A stretch of 64,000 nucleotides of DNA from Protula sp. h YS-2021 (GCA_949752745.1 OX457028.1:22940218-23004217); one strand, 5' to 3'; counted from the stretch's first letter, positions 1 to 12,869 are shown. The notes: generated by a model from the sequence alone, not told the origin. Translations and numbers: made by a program.

Positions 1-2578
1 ATGGATTAAAAAGTTTCGACGGTTCTTGGACTTTATGTCGCAAAGTCGCTAGTGCACGCACTAATTATAAACCTCCTTGACTATTGTACCAGTCTCAACA
101 TAGGTCCACCGAAATGTTCCCTGTATTTACATTTATTTATATCAAGAATTATTTTTGAGATCAAGAATATACATTTAGAGATATCAAAAGATAAAAACAG
201 ACGAAAGTTAATTCGTGATATCAAAATGCTATTTTTGATATCAAAAATTAACTATTGATATTACTAATTGCCCAATAAATGTGAAAATGGCATTCCATAC
301 TGCCACGACACTTTTTAGTTACTTAGGTGAGTAAGGAATAATTATATACTGGTATTGAACATTGTATATTACGTACCGTAGCATGTGACCACGTATTATA
401 AAGCATTGTAGAATTTCAATTATCAGATCTTAAAGTTTTATTGCATTTTCAATTTGAAAATGAAGTTTAGACTATGTTGTTTGCCATCACTAGTTTAATT
501 GGTGCTTTATTCAGTCCTTTTTAATGTCCGATTTTTTTTGTAATTAATATAATTCTTTCCCATTCTAAGGCACGTCTGTCCTTCATTCAAACATGTAATC
601 TACTCGAGACCAACTTCTGCCCATGTGATTTGACATTACAATTGTTTTTATTGACAAGGATGCCCGAGGGCATTGTGTCCAGCCGTAAAAACAAAGATAT
701 TAAAAAGGCAAAAGCAATCATTTTTTACAAAATAGGCATCTGATGGAACACCTCTTGAGGAACATTGCTGTCAAATTAAAAAAATAATCGAACCGGATTG
801 TTTGCTGAGCAGCACTGTCTGTGTGTTTTTCTGAAAGTTATCCGTTTTTGCCAATACCGTAACGAGATGCTACGATCTTGCACAGGAGCTACCTCGGATC
901 ATTCCTGTTAAAATTAGAGAGTACTTATACCATGACTCTATGCAAGTAGCCTTTCTTTTTCCTATAAAATTTGGTTAAATCGTAAAAGCCACACCCAAGA
1001 CTGGTGAAGCTTCTGGTGTGCATTCCTATCAAATTTCAAAGCAAACGCACCGAATTTGTATAAAGAGGAACATTTTTTGTTTTTTTTTCTGACTATTATC
1101 CGGTTTTTTTTTGTTCTAATAGGTTTTGGCCAATTTTGGCAAAACCCCTGAAAATCAACCTCGGATCATTCCTTTCAAATTTGAAAACGAAGGAGTCATA
1201 ACTGCAATACAAGTAGGATGTTTGTGTTTTGTAGCATGACAGGACAGGATTTGTAGGAAAAGTAACATTTGGGTATGGATGTTTTTTTAAATTGGCTGAT
1301 ATGTTAGTTACGTTGACTAAGTAGCAAACAAAATATCAGTATTGTGCTAACTTTTCACATTTTTAAAACAATTGGATTAGATTTTGAGGAACAGTAGCAT
1401 TTTCTGTTATTCTGATAGTTGTTCATTTTTGCCATTTTTTTGTCAAATCGCCAAACAAAATAAAAGCCTGGCAGAGAAAATTCTCGTGAACAAAATCAAA
1501 ATGATGACACTAGAGATCTAGGTTGAACCGCATTTTGAAAAATTGTTTACATACACACACGCATCCACACACAGAACACATATAGCAGGTGACGGATAAA
1601 CCTATAGAATAGCCAATCGACGAAAGTCAGTACGTGTATTTACAGAAGCTTTGTGGTCGATGTCGTTGTAATCTTTCTATTAATGTGAAGACGATCAAAA
1701 ATTTAATAAAATCATGAAGATGCCTGCTTCTTCACCCCCTTATGTTTTAGTAATTATGAATGCAGAGTACAATTAAGGCATCCGGTTCTCAGAATGGAGC
1801 GAAACACTCATCTACTAGGGATGTTACGGTTCATATCGTAACGGAAAGCCGACCGCGGTTTTTCGGTTCGTTTCGGTTAAAAAATCGAAAGAGAAAAAAC
1901 CGCGGTACTTTCATTTTTTGTAGTTAAATTTTTATCACTGATAGTGGACGGCTATGAAATAAGGTACCGCTTCGCGCTCAACTATGAAACCTCAGCATGT
2001 TGTCATGCTGCGCCTTTTAAAGAAAAAATTAACATTTTAGTGTGAACTGTTCCTTTAGCGGCAGTAGAGTTAAGTATAATTCAAGATTAATGCTTCTAAT
2101 ATTAAGAAGGTGTTTTGTTTATGGTGTTATAATTTAGAAACTCTGTAATTGTTCTTAAATTAGAACATAAATGTAATGACTGCTTTGCGATATACTTAAA
2201 CTTTAGCTAGGGCAAAACTGTAATGATTATTATAGGATACACCTTAACTTATTTTTATGTTCGTGATGTGAAATAATACGTATATTGCTTATTATTTGAG
2301 ATACCTATACTTAATTGTAGTTTCTGTGACTTTTAAAATATCGATACGCAACATATTTCTTGCATATCTACAAATGGTGCTGAACATTTTAGCATAGGCA
2401 TAGCGGCTGTATTCGCCCCTGTGTCTGAGATATAGATTACACAAAATCATGTACCTCAAGTGTCCACAGAGAAACAGACGGATAAACCCGATTACTACAC
2501 AAGAGCCCCTCGTTAATTTGTTCACGGTAAATTCGCACCATCTGTCCCGAATTGGGGACCTATTGACTCTTATGGAAA
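1..2578. other. AT-rich non-coding flank, no gene seen
   Basis: No open frame here has recognisable protein content. About 670-1640 belongs to a dispersed repeat (family A) marked by GCCAATTTTGGC-like motifs, phrases resembling 'tcctatcaaatttcaaa', and a terminal run of ACACAC-type sequence near 1550-1580. The rest is unremarkable AT-rich sequence. Confidence 0.5.
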
Positions 2579-2713
2579 GTACGATTTAACGAGGGCTCCG
2601 TTAATTCTTCCCAAACTTTGGACCCCAAATGTTTTATTTTGGGTCTATTTACATAGAAAAGTCAACAACAATACGCCTTAATATTTGTTTCATATTTAAA
2701 ATACTCATGTTCT

Positions 2714-2865
2714 CGAATATAATCCCATGGGGTTATATTCGGACATTTCGACCGAATATAACCCCAATGCAAGCGACATATAACCCCAATGGGGTTATAT
2801 TAGGACGCATTTTTTCCTGATTTTTCCTGATATTAGGACTCATTTTTTTCCTGATTTTGACCCCG
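2714..2865. repeat. Palindromic GGGGTTATAT cluster
   Basis: The motif ATATAACCCC and its complement GGGGTTATAT recur in both orientations, giving near-perfect palindromes at about 2714-2742 and 2779-2802. Two near-copies of a 'ttaggac(g/t)catttttt(t)cctga' phrase follow. This is probably the end of a small palindromic repeat; no coding content is seen. Confidence 0.5.
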
Positions 2866-3764
2866 TGCGCGGTACCTTATTTAAATATTAATTCACTGGT
2901 GGGACTCAGCTTACAGTGACAGAAGTTTTTTTTGTTTTTCTATAACCTTTTAAAATACCTTTTTAAACTGGTATTTTTGTCTCAAATTAAATAGTCAAAG
3001 ACATTACTGGCTGTTATACATTATACATTATACGCTAATATCTTAACGAAAAAAATCCGATCCGAACTTAATAATATAAGTGTACTGAACCGAACCGAAC
3101 AGCGGGAATGGCGTAGCATCACACCCTTGTCATGTACACAATAAATTTGTTAACTGACTGGTGTGCACATATATGTGATATTAAGTCCAGTTGTTGCATT
3201 TGTAAATAATCCGCTGGTTGTTTATTTCACTTCGCTTGCTTATAGAACAAATTAAATTCAGCTGCTTAATTTTTTTCACGTTTCTGACAGACAACGTGGT
3301 ACTCCGTGAAGCAAGAGAAACAAAAATTAGCTTTATCTAAGTTTATTGAAAGATATTAGTTTTCTAAACATTTATCAGACTATGAAAGTTGTTTTGAATA
3401 CAATGCTTGATTAGAAAACAATTGTTTCAATTATTTCTCATAATCTTGAGCAACACACCAAAAAGTAACCACACCCGCCTGGGAAAAAATAATAAAAAAA
3501 ATGCGGTTGACTTTACCCACACAGTATTTGTTTTGAATCAAATTGTGCTATTGTTTTTTTTTTGGGAGGGGGTATTTGATAACTTTTTCTTATTGGACTG
3601 CGCTTGATTTTTGGTAGCTATTCCATGTTTTAATTCAAATGTTTTTAACAGGTACCTTAATCAATTAATTGATTAATTATGTACTGATTTTCTCAAAAAT
3701 ATCCGCCAGGTCTCACGATAAAGCCACAGTGCTGGAAACATTCCCATTGAACATTACAATCTGC
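2866..3764. other. Non-coding, nothing recognised
   Basis: AT-rich sequence with poly-T tracts and short spurious open frames only. No splice-bounded exon, RNA gene or repeat family could be supported here. Confidence 0.4.
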
Positions 3765-4435
3765 ATCAACATTGTGTTGACGTCGCACCCGACGTCAGAT
3801 TGGCATCCGATTTTGGTTGTGGAACTTGAAATATCGTCTGCCTTCGGACGTTAGATTGACGTCGATTATCTGATGCCTAAAGAACTTTACCTAAAGGTTT
3901 AGCAAATGTAAGTCAAAACAACGTATATTTCTTGACGCCGTATAGATGTCTGGAAAATATTAATCTAGAATCGCCGTCAAGACAGCACCAATCACAATGT
4001 GGTCATTTTTCCGCCACAGTACCCCCTTTGGGTCATCTGGTCACGCAGGATATGTATGAAGTGGATTTCCAGTTGGTGGGAAAAAGTTTTGAAATTCTCA
4101 AATTTTACTGCCCTCTTTTTCATCTATTTCCAAAATAACCTGTCATGGCTACCATTTCCGGTGAGCCATAATACAATGAGGCTGTTGTTGGTTGTGAGTC
4201 CAACGTCGATACAACATCATTTTTCGGCGTCTATGCAGCATCGATTTTTCAACGTCTAATAAACGTTGCATTAAATACATTGTTAGACGTCGGAGAAAGT
4301 TGCATTTTGGTTGCTACCAAAACAACGGATAAACAACATTGCTTTTCAACGTCTATTTAACGTTGTGCCGAAGAAGTTAGCAAGATGTTGATCTGTTGTA
4401 GCGACCAATCACAGCCACACTACAACCATAGTTAA
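3765..4435. repeat. Dispersed repeat family B, copy 1
   Basis: This stretch is rich in GACGTC, AACGTC and TAGACGTCGG motifs. It shares ordered phrases with 5180-5545, 23440-24000 and 34070-34640: a 'ttttggttgt' block, an 'attaatctagaatcg' block, a 'ggtcacgcaggat' block and a block near 'gaaattctcaaat'. Copies 1 and 3 keep the same order over more than 550 bp. It is an interspersed repeat of unknown class; no transposase or reverse transcriptase is visible. Confidence 0.65.
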
Positions 4436-5130
<695 letters not shown>

Positions 5131-5179
5131 TTCCCATATTTTACGTCCTCATTTTGCTCAATTTTCGAAGCGATCTGCC

Positions 5180-5545
5180 CTCCCAGCAACCACTGATACG
5201 TTGGATCAACTTTTAATAGACGTCGCAATCGACCTAGGGTTTTGGTTGTTTATGGAAACTTCTGACATTGGATAGATGCCGATTATCCAACGTCTTATCA
5301 ACGTTGAGGGTAGATTTTAAGACTGAAGTCGAAAGAACATCGTATAAACTTCGTAAAAACGTCGGGGAAGTATTAATCTAGAATCGTCATCTTGACAGGT
5401 ACTTTTATGGTATGGTCACCCCTCATTGTATTAACCAAACCCTTTGGCCATCCGGTCACGCAGGAGTGTATTTTCATGAATATTTCTCAAATGAAAGTGG
5501 GAAAAACATGCGTACTCTTGAAATTTTAAGTCCTGGTTTCGTTCA
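5180..5545. repeat. Dispersed repeat family B, copy 2
   Basis: Shares with 3765-4435 and 34070-34640 the 'ttttggttgttta' phrase, 'attatccaacg', 'attaatctagaatcg', a 'ggccatccggtcacgcagg' phrase and a 'cttgaaatttt' block, in the same order. It continues beyond the tandem array, which suggests the 205-bp duplication took place inside or next to this repeat. Confidence 0.6.
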
Positions 5546-5596
5546 CCTTTCAACATGACCTACTATGTCATTTTCTTGGTCCAGTGGCATAAGGAA

Positions 5597-5841
5597 TCAA
5601 TTGTAGAGAGAAAAACATATTTCATAGGAGCCTACAGGGTTGTCACTGAGGGCCTGCAAGTGTATGGCGTGCATGTCACGCCACGCAGCCACTGCTGTCA
5701 TGCTATTCCACCTTTTGACGTTGGCAGGGCTGTTGTCTGGAGAGCCGATGGCATACTTATCACAACCTTCAGCGGTCCACCATTTAGTCAAACATTCAGT
5801 TGTGAAAGGGCCTTTGCCCTCCATACGGCACCCTTCTGTAT
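5597..5841 (-). CDS. Cys/Trp-rich exon, unknown domain, copy 2
   Basis: On the minus strand an acceptor-like GCCTCAG precedes 5841, and the reading frame starts two bases later, as in the exon at 12636-12869. The frame encodes about 80 residues ending at a stop at 5597. Aligned with that exon, both share a Cys followed by a WW pair, a GC doublet, an N-V-x-RWN-x-M block, a DM pair and a late Cys. The pattern suggests a small disulfide-bonded extracellular module. No convincing 5' splice donor is seen, so this may be a terminal exon. I do not recognise the domain. The minus orientation is shared with the MACPF exons, but membership of that gene family is only an inference. Confidence 0.5.
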
Positions 5842-5845
5842 CTGA

Positions 5846-7150
5846 GGCAAAATAATTAATACAATAAACAACAACAGTAACAACAACAGTTGGTGTTCTC
5901 CACCTTTATACGGAATTTCCCTTATTTTATAATTATGAATTGTATTATTCTACAATATAGACCTAAAATGTAAATAAACCTAGCCAAAATTGCCTTATTA
6001 GATAAAACCGAAAACACTCAAGTATCAAAGACAGAGTGACAACACACAACACGCATTCCTTTTTATCTCCGTATTCCTCCGCCTATGCGAGTTAACAGTG
6101 GTTATGGAATAGGGAGGGTGTAAGAAAGGTCTCAAGCTGTAAAACGCGAACGACACTTCGACACTCGGGAAAAAGAATTTTACGAAATAAAAAGGTTTAC
6201 TTCTTAAAAGCTAATTCACGTATCTTCACCTTTAGATGGGATTTAAAACAGGCGTTGGAGTAACAGCTGCTAGACAGTCCTTGTGTAGAAAAATTCTTTC
6301 ATTATGAATTTCACTTTTATTGACGTACGCATTGAACGAGAATAAAAAAAAGACATCAAAATATCTAAGGTTTTAATGACTCTCCATCAAATAACGGTAT
6401 GTACAATACTTACATAATTAAAGTTAATGTTAATGGCAAGAAAGAACGACAGAGTTTAACCTGTTTAAGTAGAGTCACACAAATAGGCTCTGCCTATATC
6501 CACATGGCTCCAACCATGTGAGTGGAGCAAAATACTGGAGTGGCTCTACCCATGTGAACCCGAAATGGATAATGGGTATAGCTATGTGGGAAGAGCCATC
6601 ACTTAAGATGACTCCATCCATTTGTCCACTTGCCCCCCTCTCCGCCTTTTCGAAAAGAGCGATAAACCAGAGAATCACTGAACTTACCTACCTACGCACA
6701 ACGCACCTAGCAGTGAGAACAATTAAAAACTTTCAGAAATGAACCAAAAGTCTATATGTAAGAAGTGAGGAAAATACCTCAAGTCACTTTCCCAAGCCGA
6801 ACAACAGCTTGACGGTACCGAGCCAAATAACTTCACTCAAAGAAAATATCACAGCCATAGCGTTCTTGAAAACTTGTTGCTTTGGGGCTGCTTTTCACCT
6901 CTGTTCATGGACTGGAGGATTACCTGAAGCTGGGCCCTCGTTTCTATGGTGTGGCTCTTCTCTGGCTCTGACCGCAGTTCTTGCTTTAACAGACGGGGAA
7001 CTATGGTTAGAAATGACTTTTTCTGCCGCAATACATGGGCCAATAATAACCGCCGTCCATTCGTTCTGAGTGAAATCTTTTAAGAATTTAACAAACGTAT
7101 TCGAAAAAGAGAAACAACTTGTGCGTTAAATGTCATCTAGAGAAATATTT
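5846..7150. other. Intergenic, nothing recognised
   Basis: Only short unrelated open frames on both strands. No repeat family or exon with plausible borders was found. The segment separates the Cys/Trp-rich exon from the 3' end of the DIRS-type element. Confidence 0.4.
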
Positions 7151-7179
7151 TGTGATGCATTCAAAAAGTTAGCTACCTG

Positions 7180-7640
7180 CTTCACTTGATGAGCTTTGAT
7201 TTTAGAATGTGACAGAAATTCGGGTCTGTTGGAACTTTATCAGAGGCCTCTAACATCACTCTTTTAATATAATTAGAAACGGCTTGCCTAGAAATGTCTT
7301 TGGTCTCACCACGTCTGAAAGAAATGATTACTACCTTCGACTTGGCGATCAATACACTTGAGACAACTCCATGTATTTCCTGCGACCCTGCACAAGACAC
7401 AGCGTGTCTCCACTACGCTATGTTTCACCTGGATGGGAGGGGGGTTCCAATAATTTGAAATTTCTAATCAGTTGAGAAATAGAGGAGCTTTCTGCTGGAT
7501 CATAGTCCGAGATTGGCTTGAACATTGCTTTGATGGCTGACCTGTACCCTTCTATAGAATATGGTGAGTTGTAACACTTCATGCAAATAATTCAAGGAAT
7601 CGGTCACAGCCCTCGAGTCGCCTGGAACATGCCCAGTTTT
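7180..7640 (-). pseudogene. Tyrosine recombinase fragment of DIRS-type element
   Basis: The upstream part of this minus-strand stretch contains an IEGYRSAIKAMF phrase, typical of the N-terminal SAM-like domain of animal DIRS recombinases. About 60 residues further on is a D-I-S-x-Q-A-V-S-N-Y-I-K block, matching the 'HKDVSPQTISRWIK'-type segment before the catalytic core. The catalytic R-H-R-Y set cannot be completed, and the two parts lie in different frames separated by stops. It is a dead gene whose product would have integrated circular DNA intermediates. Confidence 0.6.
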
Positions 7641-7963
7641 TGATTTGCACTCCAGCCCAAAAACTTCAATGTGATCGATAGACTTCGTAGTAGGTGGCTT
7701 ATGGACTTTTTATCATCCTGTCCAAAACCCTATAATTTTCACAAAGGTATGGATAGTTACCCACTATCAGGCCCAGAAGATGTGGCGCGGGTTGGATATG
7801 TTCCCAGTGGGGCTGGTATAGGAGCTCTGTATAAAGAGATTTAGAGACAACAGGGTGAACCACGGAGCCTGTGGTTACCACGGTGCTATCAGAATGAGTT
7901 TGCTCTCTCGAAATACGAAGGGATCTGAGTAATAATTGCTTCTGAATTCAAAACATACAAAAC

Positions 7964-8306
7964 CTAAGTATTAGTTGCTTCAGAAACATAGCTAAGTAGG
8001 GGGACCCCATTGAGACTATCCACAGAACGGAATCTCAATTCAAGCTCCACACCGTTTGGACTACTCTGCCTACTCTGGAAGCCAGCTCTGCGAGTGCATT
8101 CAAACTGCTCGCAATGTGGTCTGCTGAAAGCCAGATCCCGTGACTTCTTGCCATGTATAACATCCGCCGCTGACTGAATCAATTCCTCTTAGCGGGTGCT
8201 TCCCTGTTTGCAGATATAAGTCACAGTTGTTCAGCAGAACATTTACTGACCTGTTATCCAGACTGCTTCGGCACCAGGCTGGGAGAAGGGTGCCTTTCCA
8301 TAACAT
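7964..8306 (-). pseudogene. RNase H C-terminal fragment of DIRS-type element
   Basis: The minus-strand frame carries a V-I-x-G-K-K-x-x-x-L-A-F-S-R-P phrase, corresponding to the HIPGKxNxxADxLSR end of DIRS and gypsy RNase H, followed by sequence like the segment linking RNase H to the recombinase. Upstream frames are shifted and I could not place the catalytic acidic residues. It lies between RT and recombinase, as expected for the element type. Confidence 0.5.
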
Positions 8307-8434
8307 TTCCCTCTAAAATCCCCAACCCTTGGAGAAAACTTTTTTTCTGAATCGGCTGAGAGGGTACGAGGAGTTTGAATAGGTAACTCACGGACATACA
8401 ATGTGAAGACTTCAACCACTGAAGGTCCTGGTTA

Positions 8435-9180
8435 CTACCTGCTTCGACCTTCTCCCTGAGCCATAACCGCTCTCACTGCCCTTAAAAACCCTATGTAATG
8501 GAGCTTGCTCAAGTGGACTGCCTTTCCTGTGTTACTAGTAAGCTTATGGGGGTTATCATTTGAATGGCTTTGACAATCCTTCCCCATCTCTCCTCTGCGG
8601 AATAAGCGCTGGTCAACTCCAAATCCCACTTCGCTCCAAGAAATATCATTTGCTGCTTGGGCATTAGTTCTGATTTTGCCAAATTTACAAACAGACTGGG
8701 CCCGAATACTGGACAAAATGCCCTGAGGTCTGGCCCACATTTTATCACTTTCGTTACTTTCTAGAACACGTTAACGGCGATAGAAAGGCCCAACGGCGAT
8801 AGAAGTGCCAGAAATCAATATTTCTTCTCCCTACATGAAAGCATAGACACTTGCGACTTTTATACAAATGTGGAGATAAGCGTCTGACAAGTCTACCGAT
8901 GCGTTCCACGTGCCAAGTTGCAGTATTTCTTTTATCACCAGGGCTGTCCATTTAATAGGTGGTGGGTCGTTGGAACTGATTGCAACCTGAGAGAGCTATA
9001 GCCATTTTCTTGGGGACTAGAAATACTCGAATGAAAAAAGCCACGCTCAGAGACTGCCATTTCCTGTGTGACCTGTTTGTTCAACAACTCCTGAATCGTA
9101 TCTTGAAGAGCCTGATTCTGTTCAGAGCCCTGTCTGTAGGGCTTGGCTGGATGATCCGGAGCTTTTGGGTGCAAAAGAAC
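8435..9180 (-). pseudogene. DIRS-type reverse transcriptase fragments
   Basis: Three minus-strand blocks are recognisable. The first, at 9174-8935, has an A-L-Q-D-T-I-Q-E-L-L-N-K-Q phrase followed by GFFHSSI, as in DIRS fingers domains. The second, about 8920-8840, has VDLSDAYLHI, equivalent to the MDLxDAYFHI palm motif A. The third, 8748-8510, has N-L-A-K-S-E-L-x-P-K-Q-Q-M-I-F-L-G, the thumb-side motif. The YxDD catalytic box expected between the last two is not visible, so a deletion there is likely. Multiple frames are used, so the gene is dead. Confidence 0.7.
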
Positions 9181-9399
9181 ATGGGAACATTTGCCCTTCT
9201 GGCTGCCCTTCTTTAATGGAACGAGATAGCCTTCTCAAGTCAACCTAGCTACTCGACGAGGTGTCCCCATCTCTTCCTTAGCCTTCTTCTTAGGGGGCAA
9301 CATTTTTGCTGTTCAATAACACCTATGCTGCTGCGAGATTTGGTGGCTGGGGTGCTGTCCTCCTGCTGGCGTTGTCTCCGGTGGAGAGTGGTGCCACAA

Positions 9400-10214
9400 C
9401 TACGAAGTGGCTCTCTCCCCTCTGTATTGCCTCTTCAAACTACCGCGGCTGGATGTGTCTCTTGCGTAGGGACGTCTAGGACGAGACAACAGAACCAAGT
9501 CTTGGAAGAGGGCTCTGTTTTCTAAGTTATTCCGTTCCACTTCCTTTGACGCTGCGGCTGCCTTGGCCGTATCATGGGTTGCCATTGAGACGCATTCCAA
9601 CATCTTTAAAATTACTGGATCAGATGGCTCTTTCTGAGCTACAGCTTCATTCAATGCTGTCACTGTGTGGTCTTGTATCGAGGCTGTATTGAGTGTTTGC
9701 CGAGCCAAACCCTCTATCACCCTAGGTACCTACACCGTCCTCTTGCAGGACTGTTCTAATGACTTGATGCGAATTAGACTGCCACTGTTCTGTATAGAGC
9801 TGATCTGACCCCTAGATGCTTGGATTGGTGAAGCCAAGCGATGACCTTGCCCTTACCAAGTCCATCCGCTGAAACCCTCTCTGCCTCGTCGACTTTGGCG
9901 ACTCCAACACTAGTGGCTAAGGCTAGGAAAGCCTCTTGTGTCAGAGACTCGAACTGTGACGCCAGTATTATAGAAGACTCCTCTTTTCCCCCATATTGAT
10001 TCCTTTCTTCTACCCCTGCCAGACGAATGATTTCTTTAACAACGTCCCTAAATGTAATGATCTCCGTTCGTTCATGAGCCAGATGGGATGGGCAAGTGCT
10101 TCTATTCCCCCTGAAACTCATCCTCAGAGTCTGACTCTTCCAGTCCCGATGCATGGCGAGAAGATACTCTTTCCTGGTCTGTCTTCTGGTCGCTTCCTTC
10201 AGGCAAGAAGGCAT
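9400..10214 (-). pseudogene. Gag-like region of DIRS-type element
   Basis: Two minus-strand open frames (10214-9774, 146 codons; 9720-9400, 106 codons) lie directly upstream of the RT fragments in the element's direction. They are hydrophilic, with many Glu, Lys and Arg residues. The second ends in an Arg-rich tail around RPRRPYAR. Assignment to gag rests on position and composition, since these gag proteins are poorly conserved. The ATG at 10214 is a plausible start, and a frame break separates the two parts. Confidence 0.45.
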
Positions 10215-10230
10215 CGCCTTTGCATCTAGA

Positions 10231-11212
10231 CTTGATCAGGAAAATGGAGCTGGCCCGCGACTGTGTTCATGTGTGCCCAGGTTGCAAGATAGAAACATGA
10301 CTAGACATGATTTCCCATCACTCTCTGGATTGGCTTTAAACTGTGCTGCCTATGGCACCGATGCTTACGGTGGAGCTTTGCTACGCTGGAGCATAATCGT
10401 GTGGAGGGAGGCCGGCCTAGCTTGTGTCTGCTCTTGCATGACTGTCATTGCTGCCATCTGATGTGTCCAGAAAAGCTCTTGAGCACTCCCCTGACTAGGT
10501 CTGGATATCGCACTGGTGTATGTAGAGCCACTTGCCTATTCCTTTCCACTTTGATGCCTCTACCCAGGGAGAGCCATTTGTTTCCAGATCAGTTCACAGG
10601 GGGAGGGAAATGTCGATAACGACGTGAATTTAACGAGAAACTAAAAGCAACAACTACATTTTGCTAATTCAGACACCGCAGACCTAGCAAGCCAGTGGCA
10701 CTGGAGCTATACAGAGAGGTGTGCAAAAGGCAACGAGAGAACTTATCAACACCACTGCCTCTCTTCTTTCCTTAACATCACCCAGTCTGACACCAAACAC
10801 CCAATAGAAGGTCACTTTGAAAGCTGACGAGCGGAGAAAAAACCTAGAAAAACTGCACAGAAGAAAACACTGGTTTTGCTTACTCGAAGCCAGCACTATG
10901 ATTCCTGGTGCTATTTGGCTTTTAGCTACCACTATGATAGTAAGCATAAAAGTATTCAAAAGCCATATAAGCATCTCTCATCCTTAAAAACTTGGTAAAG
11001 CATCTTTTAAGATTTCCCAAAAAATGCGTCTTCACTGTTCCATGCATAAAAAAGGAGCGTGAGTCATGTGTTGCCACAGTGTCATTCAGACTCGAGTGTA
11101 TCCGGTTTTACCTTATAACGCAATTTTGGCAATATTTGCATTATACGCTTAGCACGATAGACATCCGGTCCAAAGGTGGAAATAAGCGAACGTTAGTTTT
11201 CGCGAAGTAAAA
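10231..11212. other. Non-coding, possibly 5' end of DIRS-type element
   Basis: No conserved protein is seen. The first few hundred bases may be the 5' untranslated or terminal-repeat part of the element on the minus strand, but no inverted or split direct repeats could be recognised. Confidence 0.35.
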
Positions 11213-11296
11213 GAATAATAATAATGATAATAATAACACTACTACTACTACTACCACTTATAGTAATATCAATAATAATAATAATAATAATAATAA
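11213..11296. repeat. (AAT)n/(ACT)n trinucleotide repeat
   Basis: Two AAT-type runs flank a short CTA/ACT run, interrupted once by about 20 bp of non-repeat sequence. Confidence 0.9.
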
Positions 11297-12635
11297 ATTC
11301 ATGCAAAAGTAAATAATTAATTAAATGACAAATGAAGAATAAATCGAAAAAGACCAAACAAGCAAACAAAAAAGTTAACTGGTCACGTCACATTTTAAGC
11401 GCATGAAATTTACAAATTTATAAATAGCTAATATTAGTGTTAAACAAAAATATTGGCGAGTCACCAAAATTTTGCAAAATAAAGTTCTGTCCCGTCCGGA
11501 TTAAATTTGTTGAGTAAATAGAAACAAGATTGCCAACTGGCCAGGTAATTTATTTTAAGAAAATGAGATGATAATTAAGACTGTTTTTCTTCCTGGCCTT
11601 AGAAGTCTTTTTATCCCCCAAACGGGGCTTCGAGCCATGTAGATTTTGGTGTGTTGACCGTCCGTCTGTCCGGACAGGTGCACGTTATTTCTATTTTGAC
11701 TTTCGCCAAATTTCAAGATAACATTGGCCGCCATCTTGGATTTTCACCTGCAATTTCTTGTCAACGTGATAACATAAATTTATCAGTTGTTTCTTTTATG
11801 GATGCCATTTAATCCAGTTCCATTTGGGGGCTACTCTCTATGATGAGTTTTATGGCCAAGTTAAATCATTAAACAAACGGGAACTTCGGAGTTGTTTGAC
11901 TCAGAACAGACATATAAGCATATTTATTTGAAGGACAACCACGGATGTACTTACTAACACCGCGAGGCCGGATACAGAAAATCAATAGAACTCTGTAGGT
12001 ATTCAAATTTTAATTATCTTTATTTATCTATAAGGCCGACCTTCTGCGAAGCACTTCTGGAAAGCATTTACGTCTCCAGCATCAGTTTGACTCCTTTCTT
12101 CTATCATCTTTGCTCGAACCTCCCTCGGGTCACCGATAGCTTCCCATTTCCTTGCTGCTGCCCAATGTACCGGACAGTCTGCCCCGTAATCATTGCAACC
12201 AGCATTTGTAAATCAGGCGTACAGGCAACTCCTTCCGTATGGCCTGGACTGATAAAAAGTGCATCCTTCACCTGTGATGATCATAATTAATCATCTGTAC
12301 ACACCATCCACAGCTATCATCATCTATATACACTACGAAAGTGCTGTGCTGCTTTCAAGGTGACAGATGAAGGCTTTACAACAAGTTCAAGCAGACGAGA
12401 ATCTTTTGACATTCTAGCAAGAACTCTATATATCAATTAACCCTGATGCATTAGTTCACATGTCACATGTGAAATGCAGGGGCGGATCCAGGATTTCAAA
12501 AGGGCGCATAGAAATCAAGCTGAAGTTTTTTATCAATTACATGACTACATGCCCCCTCTCCTTGGATCGATTACCTGACCATCGCTCAAGCTACTCTTCA
12601 CCATGAAATCTGAAAAATGAACTTGAAATACTTAC
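11297..12635. other. Intron or intergenic, nothing recognised
   Basis: Short open frames only. No repeat copy with clear borders was found. It lies 3' of the Cys/Trp-rich exon in that exon's reading direction and could be an intron of the same gene. Confidence 0.35.
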
Positions 12636-12869
12636 TGTCCCAGTAACACCGCGTATAATCGTGCTGTGTTTGCGTCTTGTCCGCTCTTATCTTGTAAGTT
12701 ACCATATCTAGAAACACGGATCTGGAATCCATAGCATTCCATCGTTGGACATTTGTATCATTGTGGTTAGGAGCAGCAGAACCATCGGGAGAGCAGCCGG
12801 TCATATACCACCACAACCACAGACAGTTCGGGTCATGAGGTCCGTATAGATCCATGCCGCAATACGTTT
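12636..12869 (-). CDS. Cys/Trp-rich exon, unknown domain, copy 1
   Basis: A minus-strand exon with an acceptor-like ACCTTAG before 12869 and a strong donor GTAAGTATT from 12635. It is 234 bp with phase 1 at both ends, so it can be shuffled or skipped without a frameshift. It encodes about 78 residues with a CGMDLYGPHD start, a WLWWY cluster, a GC doublet, VQRWNAM, a DM pair and a late RCYW. It aligns with 5597-5841 over most of its length. The four Cys and aromatic clusters suggest a small secreted, disulfide-bonded module. I do not recognise the domain. It could belong to the upstream MACPF gene copy 1, which is on the same strand, but about 9 kb separates them. Confidence 0.6.

Larger units (their letters stand above)
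7150..10230 (-). mobile_element. Decayed DIRS/Ngaro-type tyrosine-recombinase retrotransposon
   Basis: Read on the minus strand, fragments occur in the order gag-like (10214-9400), reverse transcriptase (about 9180-8435), RNase H C-terminus (about 8306-7964) and tyrosine recombinase (about 7640-7180). A retroelement with a recombinase downstream of RT-RNase H is characteristic of Ngaro and some DIRS-like elements. The frames are broken by many stops and shifts, and I could not delimit terminal repeats, so the borders are approximate. The copy is inactive. Confidence 0.7.

Noticed and set aside
5555..5855. Plus-strand open frames of 96 and 71 codons
   Set aside because: They are antisense to the Cys/Trp-rich exon, which has a homologue at 12636-12869.
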